Shown one piece after another: positions 10,209-19,679 of a DNA stretch of 41,620 nt. A model generated the notes under the pieces. It saw only the letters and a program-made list of their open reading frames with translations. It was not told the origin of the DNA and made no database searches. Positions within the stretch are counted from its first letter, which is position 1, and every line of letters begins with the position of its first letter. Source of the DNA: Roridomyces roridus (Eukaryota > Basidiomycota > Agaricomycetes > Agaricales > Mycenaceae). A program made the position numbers and the translations under genes. The stretch covers positions 1 to 41,620 of the forward strand of contig JARKIF010000252.1 of NCBI GenBank assembly GCA_029378245.1, in the 5' to 3' direction.

Positions 10209-12070
10209 ATGAGCAACAAGAAGAACATCCTCATCACCGGTGCCACAGGCCACCAAGGCCGCGCTCTCATCCGCGCTCTCAGCCTGTCCTCCTCTAGCCC
10301 CGAGTCCGAGTCCGACTTCCACATCCTTGCTCCAACACGAAACCCTTCGTCCTCCCACTCCACAAGTCTCTCTAAATCTCACCCCACTCTGGTCTCGCTC
10401 GTCCGAGGCGATCTGGACTCCCCGGAGTCGATTCGGGCTGTATTCGACGATGCAGTGCGCGCGGACGGCTCGGGCGGGGTATGGGGCGTGTTTTGCGTGC
10501 TGGCGTTTCCGGGGCTCGGCGCTGATGCAGATGGTGAGGAGAGGCAGGGCAAGGTGCGTTTAACTCCGTTCACCCCTTCAGCTTAAGTATGAGCTCATTA
10601 TGGCGAGCTAGCTCCTCGCGGATCTAGCATTGGAATACGGTGTATCGGCATTCGTATTCTCCTCCGTGGAACGAGGCGGGGAGTATTATGACGATCACAG
10701 CGTTCTCGATCGACGCGCGAAGGTTAACGTGGAGCGATACATCCGGGTACTCGGCGAGAAAGGGCTGCCATGGACGTACGTGTCTGTCTCCGTCTTCGAT
10801 GATGCGCTGAGCTACCCTAGGATTCTGCGCCCTGGATTCTTCATGGAGAACTACGAGGGATGATTGGTGCTGTTGCGGTGGGCGTGCTGAAGTATGGGCT
10901 GAAACTTACGACGACGAATCAGCTGGTGGTAAGTCGCTGTTCGTTGTACACGAACGAATTCTGATCGTTTGACTAGGCGGCGGATGACATCGGGTGTGTC
11001 GCCGCCGCCGTGTTCAAGGTCAATGAATTCACTGCATTCCGCGACCGTGTAGGCAGACCTATTTCTAGCATGTGCCTACCCCGCTAGGCACATCAATTTA
11101 GGCTGTGCCTAGGTGAGTACGTCGAAACTCTGCCTAGCTGTGCCTACCTTCTGTCTACGCTGTGCCTACATGACCCCACTTTTCTGGTCTCGCTGCCTTT
11201 CTCGTGCTCGCTACGACTTATTCACAAGCTCTGGGTGTTGCCCGCTGGTTGCCATGATCACCCATAGCCGAGAGTCCAAAATAAATCGCATAAATCGTGC
11301 CGGTGGTGCCGGTGAGCCTTAAATCTGTTGGCGGCGCCAAAATTGACAGCCGTGAGATGAGCTTGCTGTAAACTGGATTCAACCGAACCCTGGATGCATT
11401 CGAGTGGTTGGCGGACCTCCAGAACAAGACCACGAGCGCTTTCAGCCCCTCGGATGCCAAATTAATGTGAAAAACAGGTAAGTTTGCCTACCTGTGCCTA
11501 TCCCCATAGGCAAACCCTGTGCCTACACCCCGGCGGAATGCAGTGATTGCGCATTTGGTCGACGGGTACACTCAGATTCTCGTAGGAGCCTGCGAGATAC
11601 GCCTCCCAGATTTTGGTCATATCCGGAGAAGGTAGGTACTCGGCGCATTTGGAATAAACTCAAGAAGAATCACAGCTTCCACGATGACTCAACAAGAGGA
11701 AGCGTACAAAAATGCCACTGGAGAGCCACTCCCCGCCATCCCGAGATTCCTCGCACGAATCCTCATCGCATTCAACGGACATACGAAGAACCTGTGAGCA
11801 TTCCGAGTCCTATTCATTCTGATATACAATCGACCCATCTGAATGCCTTCCAGTCTCGCGGACATCGAGCGAGTACACGACACGCGGGAAACGGATAAAT
11901 GTCCCGAAGTAGGAGTGCAGATTGCGGCTGCTCGCCAGGCGCATCCGGGGATGATGACGCTCGAACGATGGGCGGCGGCACGAAGGCTGGCTGAGGGAGT
12001 GGAGGCGCAGAGCACTGGTGGTACTCGGAATAACATTTCGGTGTTGAGGATGTTAACTGGCAGACAATAA
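10209..12070 (+). pseudogene. NmrA-like / atypical SDR gene, frameshifted and transposon-interrupted
   Basis: ATG at 10209 starts MSNKKNILITGATGHQGRAL, the N-terminal NAD(P)-binding Rossmann motif of NmrA-like proteins (GATGHQG). Exons: 10209-10553, 10612-10775 (EYGVSAFVFSSVERGG), 10821-10928 (ILRPGFFMENYEG, then a one-base loss at about 10861 that creates an early TGA; the next frame continues as MIGAVAVGVLKYGLKLTT), 10977-11019 (AADDIGCVAAAVFK), about 11570-11630, 11684-11793 (MTQQEEAYKNATGEPLPAIP) and 11854-12070 (LADIERVHDTRETDKCPEVG). Introns are 45-60 bp with good signals. A 516 bp CACTA-type element (11030-11545) lies in or next to the intron after VFK. The family regulates nitrogen or redox responses or acts as a reductase. 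Whether the frameshift is real or a sequencing error cannot be told from one read. Confidence 0.85.
11030..11545. mobile_element. Non-autonomous CACTA (EnSpm-type) element, 516 bp
   Basis: The ends are perfect inverted repeats: CACTGCATTCCGC at 11030-11042 and GCGGAATGCAGTG at 11533-11545, with more matching sequence (GTGTAGGCA) just inside. It is flanked by a 3-base target duplication, ATT at 11027-11029 and at 11546-11548. Terminal CACTG and 3 bp duplications fit the CACTA superfamily. Eleven copies of the pentamer GCCTA or TAGGC, mostly as TGTGCCTA, cluster near the two ends (11050-11168 and 11484-11525), like the subterminal transposase sites of CACTA elements. The interior has no transposase frame, so it depends on a partner elsewhere. 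Confidence 0.9.
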
Positions 12071-12084
12071 TGGGATGGACGATG

Positions 12085-12180
12085 CGTGAATGACGCCATT
12101 CATGGGAACACCCATAATCGGCCCTCGGTCAAGGTTCGACTCCTTCCCGGGACTTCATGGGCTGGTGCCACTCTTTTTTT
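12085..12180 (+). repeat. tRNA-like (SINE) segment with box B and T run
   Basis: GGTTCGACTCC at 12133-12143 matches the RNA polymerase III box B consensus and is followed by TTTTTTT at 12174-12180. The sequence around it (GGTCAAGGTTCGA.TCCTT ... GTTTTCCAG) recurs at 18900-19000. No complete tRNA can be folded. Confidence 0.45.
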
Positions 12181-12184
12181 GTTT

Positions 12185-12581
12185 TCCAGAAATGCTGGCT
12201 CGGAATGGGTCCTTATTCGACTTCTCTTCGTCCGTTGAGACCCTGACTGATGTCCCGCAGACGAGGCTCCTAGGCTGACAATGATGTTCAAGTCCTTATC
12301 AGTGCCACATTTTGACTTCGCTCCAACTTTCACGCGAGCGGGGCTCGGCATGTCGGGGACAAGAATATGTTTGATCCGACATTCCGGATGCTGTTTCCGA
12401 TGCATCAGCCGGGCACTGCTTTTGGCTGACAGCGGCGTCTTGACACGTACCATGACCTCCGCTTACACCCTTCTGAGTGCGTGCTACGCCTCAGACCCTC
12501 GTTCGACCAGTTCACTGACCACGAACTCCAGTTCACTCTATCGCAGGAGTTCCTCTCCAGCCAAGCGGTCCCTTGGGCCGG
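12185..12581 (+). other. Broken coding remnant upstream of the NLR gene
   Basis: Protein-like stretches occur in shifting plus-strand frames: MLARNGSLFDFSSSVETLTD at about 12191-12260, then NMFDPTFRMLFPMHQPGTAFG near 12365-12428, an in-frame TGA, then LRPSFDQFTDHELQFTLSQE near 12490-12550. They could be remains of another gene or of the NLR gene's own 5' exons. No family is recognised. Confidence 0.3.
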
Positions 12582-15500
12582 CTGAAAGCCTCATCGACTC
12601 TCTACGTCTCCATCCACCAAGAGGGCGTGCAGGTGCATCGGACGCCAAATAAGAGCGATTTTGGGACACCCTGGGACAGTCTGTACATTCTGTGAGTGGA
12701 TGATCGAGGCTCCCGACAGAGGGCTGATATGCACCAGCTCTGCGAAATCCGAGTCTTCCAAGATATCTTTCCGCCTCATGCGCGATCCTTTTCTCCCGAG
12801 GCCGGACATTTGCCTGGGAACCAACGATACGGATATTGTCTCTTTGCTTGCCATGTGCCCTCCGGATGACGAGTCGATCTGTGCGTACACTCACTCTTTT
12901 TACGGTACAAATTTGATTGCCTCGCAGATGCGAGGCTGGAGATCAAGCCCAAATCTCGGGATTCACAAACCAGCGACAAGATCATTCTTTCTGTACGCCT
13001 CGTGCGCCAAGTCGATGCGAGTGAGAAAGCCATCGATGTGGCCAAGGTCTCGTCGAAACGTCTCGAATCTTCCCTGGGCTCGATCATCGACAAACTCGAT
13101 AACCTTCTTCGCCTGGGTGATGCAATATCAAAGGTAAAATTCCTGGCAAATATCGGTTTCTGACTGTGCTGACCGGCCCAGATCAATCCCTACTTCAGTA
13201 TCGCGTGGAAGGTCCTCACCGTCGTGTATCAGGCAAATCATCTAGCTTGCATTATCCGAACAAGCTAATCAATTATTTAGGTAGCTAAAAGACAGAAAGA
13301 GGCCGACGAGAAACTGCTCAAACTTGTCGATACCATGGTTGATGTGTACTCGGTCATCCGGGACACCGATGTCCTGGCAGATAAGCTCAAGAGTCTTGAG
13401 GAGACAGCTCTTGCGATCGCAAAACAGACAGTGGAGTGTGCGTACTTCATACAAGAGTATACGGGATGCGGGTTTGGAGGTGAGTGCCATGGCTTCTACT
13501 GTGTGCATACTATATTGAATTTGGACTGTGTGTAGGCCGGACGATTCGGACACTGCGGTCTGGGATGGACAAAAAGATCGACGGGCTTATCGAGACATTG
13601 GTTAATCTCAAGAAGTCTTTTGAGGGCCGTATGGTGGTGCATTCGTTGTTCATGTCCACAAAGATACTGCAGAAGGTTGAGAAATTAGGTGTGTCCCGAA
13701 ATGCTTTGTGTCAATGTGCTTACGCGGCAGAGCAGACCAATCGGATACTCTGAAGAAACTGAATCCGGTGGACATGAACGCCAATGCTCGCACAACATGC
13801 TTGGCCGGGACGCGCGGGGACATATTGGACACCATCCGCCATTGGGCATCCATCCCCGGCGCCAATTCCAACAGCCTCTTCTGGCTGTCCGGTGTTGCCG
13901 GCTCCGGTAAAAGCACCATTTCAACGACGGTCGCAGAAACCTTCCGCGCACTCGAGCGCCTCGGCGCCTTCCTGTTCTTCGACAGGAATAACCAGGTGCA
14001 GAGTCATCCCAATGGTGTCATTCGCACACTCGCCTATTGGCTAACGCAGATGAACCCGCATATTGCGGCTGCGATCAGTGATGCCATTGAACGCGACCCA
14101 GCAATCGTTAACGCGCCGATCCGGTCGCAGTTCCAGTCTTTACTCCTTGAGCCGCTCCAATCTGCCGAATCCCACATCGAGGGACCCATCCTCGTGGTGT
14201 TGGACGCCTTGGACGAATGTGGTGATCCAGTGTCGCGGGCCGGTCTACTCTTTGTCCTTGCCACCGAGGTTCCCCGTCTGCCCAAAAATTTCCGGTTCTT
14301 GATCACCAGCCGGGAGGGAAAGGATATTACCGATCAACTGCAGCACATATCCACTCGCATGCAGCTCGATGTCTCCTCCACTTCGCCTGACATCTCGCGC
14401 TTCATCACTCACGAGATGGAATTGATCCGAAACCGTGAGGGCGACGATTTGCCACCAACTTGGCCCGGCACACAAAGTATCCAGAGCCTGGTTGAGCTCT
14501 CCGGGGGTCTGTTCATCTGGGCCTCCACTGCCACCACTTTTATCACCGAATACGACCCCGAGGCACGACTCCAAACTCTCCTAGCGCACCATTTCATTCC
14601 TGGCTCCAAACTGGATGGTCTGTATGCGGTAGCGCTGCGGAGCTCAGGACCCTGGGACTCTGATCCCCAATTTGCGGCAGACGCTCGTGCGGTGCTGGGG
14701 TGTGTAGTACTGGGGAAAGTGCCCATGACTGATGAAACCATGGATGCCATCCTCTTCCCAGGCCGTCGATCTGCAGCAAGGGTGTTGAAGCACCTCCGCT
14801 GTGTCGTGCAGTGGAGTGGCTCTGGCACGGAAGCGCGTACAATTCACCTTTCGTTTGCTGACTACCTCGCCAACGTGGGTCGTTCCGGCGGCGAACCGTG
14901 GGCAATTGATGCGCAGATGGAACACACTACCCTGGCGCTTGGGTGTCTTCGGGTGCTCAATAGCGGGCTCAAGTTCAACATCTGCGATCTTGAAGACTCA
15001 CACTTGTTGAACACCGAGGTGGCCGACCTTGCCGACCGAATAGGGCGGCAGATTTCTCCTCAGCTGCAGCATTCCAGCTGTTTTTGGTTGCAACATTTGG
15101 AAAAAGCACCAGTCAGTGGCACGCTGCTCAATGAGTTGACCAATATGTTGTATCACAATTTCCTGTATTGGCTCGAGGTGCTCAGCCTGCTGGGACAGGT
15201 GTCCCGTGCGTCTGAAGCACTTCGGACTGCCGCTCACTATACAAAGGTATTCACTTCCATATGGCTTTGAATTTCACTCAATCTTTGCATCAGGGCCATT
15301 CGGAGGATCTCGAGGCCTTCATTGCCGACGCGATCAAATTCGAGATTGCCTTCGCACCTATCATCACACAAAGCACCCCCCACATCTACCTTTCTGCCCT
15401 TGCATTCACACCCCATCAATCCGTCATCGCAACACACTTGGCGGACCAATTTCCACGCAAAGTGACTTATAGCGGCCCCCTTGGCGCCAATTGGCCGACT

Positions 15501-17611
15501 CTCCAAAAAGTCCTCCGCGGGCACAGCGATCCTGTTCAATCAATAAGTTTCTCTTCTGACGGCGTACACATAGTGAGTGGGTGTTCTGGCGGGGAGCTCC
15601 TTGTGTGGGATACCCGGACAGGAGAATGTGTCCTCGAGCTCAAGATGCAGGAGAGGAGCCGGATCCGGGGCGTAAGATTTACCCCCGATGGCTCGCGTGT
15701 CGTTTCCGCAACGAAGGCCGGAATCACCGTTTGGAATGCAATCACTGGCCAGTCACTCCTCGAGGTCCCATTTGAAGCTATCTACAACATGGACGTCTCG
15801 GCGGATGGCACACGGATCGCCGTGGGGACTACCACTGGGATAATTCAAGTCTGGGACGCCCGGGCCGGGCAGCCGGTTGCTACTTGGCGGACTCACCAGG
15901 GTCTCAACTATTTGGACGGCGAGGAATGCATTCATTTCTCTCCTACTTCCTCCCGGTTGGCGTCTGCCTCTACTGAATACACTGCGAGTATTTGGGATTC
16001 GGAGACTGGTTTACTAGTGGTTGGGCCGCTCCAGCACCGGACTCCGGTTTCCTGGATCCAGTTCTCCCAGGACGCTTCAAAGGTGGTCACATCCAGCACG
16101 GGCACAGTGCACATCTGGAACGCCAACACAGGCGAGCATATCTCAATCTGGCATTACTGGACCTCTCGCCTCACATTTTCCCCGGACGGTGCATGTCTTG
16201 CCAACACAACATCCCGGGGCACCATCGAGATACGGGATACGGAGACTGGCCAGGACATTACCGGGGCGTTGAAGGGACTTACCCCCAACGTGACCGCTCT
16301 ATGTTTCTCCCCGGATGGAGCTCGACTCGCCTCGACTGGCGGGGGGACCATACACATATGGAATGCTCAAAGTGCGATGTTGGGCACTGCCATGAATCAT
16401 ACATCCATTCACGGCGGTGCTCCAATCTGCCTTGATCTCTCCAGTGATGGGACCCGGTTTGCGTATGGGACTGAAGACAGAATGTTGATCATCCGGGAAA
16501 CGGAAACAGATGTGCCCCTTGCCGGCATTGGTCCCGAAAAAGATGGCATTATCCGTTCAGTTCACTTCTCCCCCAACGGAGATCTCGTTGCTGCTGTCAT
16601 TGAGCGGCCCTTCGACTCCACAGTGTGTGTTTACAGTGTGCAGACACTGGCTAAAGTCGCAATCCTGAAGCTTCCCAGCCATGTTGGGATCCTGCAGTTC
16701 TCCGAGGATGCCCCCCAGGTCACGATAGTCTCTCGGATGGGAAGCATTTATAGGGACCTGCACACCGACACTGTGCCCCAACCTATTATGATTGACTTGG
16801 AGGGTCGCTTCAGATTCCAACGAACTCAGCTGTTCAGTGAGACTGCTAACGGCCCTTTCTCACACAGTGGCGCCCTCGTTGCTTGCGCTCACTCCAATGA
16901 AAACCCCTGTATTACTATCTGGGACTTTCAAACTGGTGGGCTGATAACCGAGATCAAGAGTGTCACCGTTGGCGACCTTCACCTTTCTCCAGACGGTATG
17001 CGACTCGCCGGGGTGGAATCGCAAATGGGAAGCTCTCACTGTGTCAGCATTTGGGACACGCGCACTGGCCGACGTATTTCTGAAACCCCCTGGCACCAAA
17101 GCATCTCGGCTGTGCAGTTCTCTCCGAATGGGCTCTATCTCGCGGTGGGGACGGAGCAGTCCGAAATCTTTGTGTTGAACACCGAGACTATGCACGTCCT
17201 TCCGGGCGTTCTCCACGGACACACCGAATCTGTGTGCTCTCTGCGGTGGATGCCCAACGGAACACACATCGCTTCCGTTTCTGACGATAAAACAATTCGT
17301 TTCTGGGATATCCGAGCTTCTTTGGAGGTACGTCAGATGTCAAATCTCCTTCTTGCCACTCATCTCGAATGCAGAGCAACTCTGCACTCCAAGCGCATTT
17401 AGGAGACTGCCCGATATTTGGGATGAGTGGACCCGAGGACGGCTGGGTTCTCAACACGGCATCGGAGAGGATGTTTTGGGTCCCTCCTTGGCTGCGTCAG
17501 GGTTTGTATTTCCCGCGAAACACGTTGGTGATTCGGGATCGGGGAACGACGAAGCTGGATCTCAGTCAATTCGTCCACGGACCTGAGTGGGCTAAATGTA
17601 TTGAATCTTGA
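12582..17611 (+). CDS. NACHT-WD40 NOD-like receptor (STAND NTPase) with C2-like N-terminus
   Basis: Nine exons in one phase-consistent frame: 12582-12691, 12738-12880, 12928-13133, 13182-13232, 13281-13479, 13536-13688, 13733-15246, 15294-17327, 17375-17611, about 1548 residues. The true start lies upstream or was lost; no in-frame ATG is seen at 12582. Domains in order: a C2-like beta region (LYVSIHQEGVQVHRTPNKSD...); a helical fungal STAND leader (exons 3-6); NACHT with Walker A GVAGSGKST (about 13889-13915) and Walker B ILVVLDALDECG (about 14190-14222); a helical linker; then about 12-14 WD40 blades from 15510 to 17327; and a conserved C-terminal tail. Such receptors are thought to oligomerise on ligand binding and trigger heterokaryon incompatibility or immune-type cell death. 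The intron at 13233-13280 is GC-AG. The decayed relative is at 1-2539. Confidence 0.9.
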
Positions 17612-17677
17612 GCTCTGGGGCCTCCGAAGTACGTTGCACACCATTTGTACACACTGTAGTAAGTAGGTAAAGTATGT

Positions 17678-18446
17678 GGATAATTCTATCCAGAAACCCG
17701 GGGTCCAGTGTGAAACCCCCAGTTATAAATAGATGTCTACATGGAAACCCAGGTTACGAGTTTCGGCAACAATGCGGCATAATTTGATGCGAACATCCCG
17801 CCGACAGATTGTCGATCATGTCCGCTTACACATGTACAGACGACTTTCCCTCGCGCCTTCACTCTCACCCCCGTCGTCGACCGACTCTCCATATCACATT
17901 GGACACGCTGCCGCCTCACTCTCACCCCCTGTCTGACGCGTCACTGCCAGGTCCTGCGCGTTATGCCCGCTCCAAAGCATCCAGTGCACCCAATCACTCG
18001 CACACACGGTCAGCATCGTCGCGACCATTGCCAATGCTTGCCAAGGGTTTCCGGCTTCCCGGCGTGACCATCCCTCCATCTACCCCCCACGCTCGCGTGC
18101 CACCGCTGTCCGCGACACCCGCCCTTCCCGTTCTTGCACTTCCCGCCCTCCCTCCTGCTCGCCGCCGCTCATTAATATTTACAACACCTGTAGTTTGCCT
18201 TGAATGATATTTTTCTTCCTCATTTTTGATTCCCGACCGTACCCCGACGTTCCCGACGCGCGAGTGCCAATGCCTGGTATCAACGGCTGACACACTCCTC
18301 GGATTCCCTGCCGAGACTGGTCGCATCAATGATGATCAAAAATCATTCAAATTGAGAAACCCCCCCTTGAAATATTTTACTCATATGGGTTTCCATATAA
18401 GAGGGGGGTTTCTGACTGGACCCCGGGTTTCTGGATAGAATTATCC
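17678..18446. mobile_element. Mutator-like MITE, 769 bp, 9 bp target duplication
   Basis: Terminal inverted repeats of about 43 bp: GGATAATTCTATCC, then AGAAACCCGGGGTCCAGT and GAAACCCCC, at the left end and, inverted, at 18404-18446. A further inner block with ATGGAAACCCA is also mirrored. The element is flanked by AAAGTATGT on both sides (17669-17677 and 18447-18455). A 9 bp duplication and a long inverted end fit Mutator-like elements. The inside (17760-18340) is C/T-rich with short frames and no transposase. It lies 66 bp after the NLR stop codon; the matching 3' flank of the decayed NLR copy (near 2570) lacks it. Confidence 0.9.
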
Positions 18447-18899
18447 AAAGTATGTCCATCGGAAATAATTTCGGAATACAAACTCGAGGGCGTCTTCGAG
18501 TCGAGTTCGGGCTGTTATATTAATTAGTAGCGACGGCCGCTGGGATGAGTATTTTGCAGACACGGTTTTCCAAGAGTCATGAACACATCAGTTACTGCTG
18601 AATAGTCAATGATGGTCTATCGTTCAGCGTTCAACTTCCACACACCTTCCAGGCCCTGTTGCAGGGGATTTTTTTTTTTTTCAAAAAAAAAATGTATTCT
18701 TGAAGTGAAGTACTGGTCCGAGCCTATTCCGGTTCAGACTTCTTGGGAGCCAGGTGGTCGTATGGAGGTGTAAGTAATATGCACAACGACCAAGAAGCAC
18801 TCCTCGGCCGCCTCCGCCATGTTTTAGAGGACTGGATGATGAATGAACCCGAGTGGGATGGACGACTCGGATGCATGCCCGTGAGCGCTAGCAAGGAGA

Positions 18900-19005
18900 A
18901 TGAACGCTTCCAGAGATGATACTCCGTTGGTCAAGGTTCGATTCCTTCACGAAGCTTATCCTTTCGCGCGTCGAATTCACTTTTGTTCTCCAGCGATACT
19001 AACAT
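18900..19005 (+). repeat. tRNA-like (SINE) segment, relative of 12085-12180
   Basis: GGTTCGATTCC at 18935-18945 is a perfect box B-type motif. It is preceded by GTTGGTCAA and followed by TTTTGTTCTCCAG, the same arrangement as at 12085-12180. No box A in the right place is clear. Confidence 0.4.
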
Positions 19006-19202
19006 GGAGTGTCTTGTTGCAGAGTCGCTGATACTGTGAATTCAAACCAATAACTAATCCATGCTCATATCGCGCTACAATCCTCCGGTTCCCGTCCAAT
19101 CGAAAAGCAGGTCAGCGTGCACGGTGCACCACCGAAGACCCCAACGTGGACTGTTGCTGTACGTCTACTTCTTCACCGAATACTTACGCAGAAATCTAAG
19201 TA

Positions 19203-19257
19203 CCCTCGTTCGAATCGGGGTCAGGTGTATGGTTGCGAGACGAGGCATGAATTTTTT
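19203..19257 (+). repeat. tRNA T-arm-like motif with T6 stop
   Basis: CCCTCGTTCGAATCGGGG folds as a T-arm, is followed by TCAGG as at 3050 and on the minus strand at 24173, and ends with TTTTTT at 19252-19257. Probable tail of a tRNA-derived repeat. Confidence 0.45.
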
Positions 19258-19679
19258 CTTTTTACAACACATGAGGTGTAGAATGGAGATACTGCATTCA
19301 CGGACAAGACAAGTAATATCCGTTGAATGCGGACAATGTTGACTCGATGATGGTGTTATTCTGGGGCTACTGGGCTTGCGCAAAGGAGCATCGCACCTTG
19401 CGATTTCCACAGTCCCAACACGTATTGACGAGGGTGTTAGTGTCGTAGAAGTGCATTACATGGCATTATATGTATCAAGATAGTTCGTACAAGTACTTGG
19501 GTATGGGTGGGTAATGCAAGGTGAATGAAAGTGGTGCCCAAGGAACAAAATGATGCAGAGGGAGTGTCGAACGACAGCAGCCCGAATTACGATCGTGTGA
19601 GCCTGGCTGGATGCACATCGCCAAAAAGCCCCACTTCGCCCCTTCCCAAAAACCCAAAAACCCAAAAATTTCATCCCCC

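Larger units (their letters stand above)
18447..19679. other. Intergenic region with low-complexity and tRNA-like repeats
   Basis: No gene is supported. It holds a T-run/A-run inverted pair at about 18668-18692, and box B-like motifs at 18935-18945 and 19203-19220. The part next to 19680 would be the 3' flank of the zinc-finger gene on the minus strand. Confidence 0.5.

Noticed and set aside
15237..17267. Minus-strand frames opposite the WD40 region
   Set aside because: They are shadows of the repeated WD40 codons on the plus strand.
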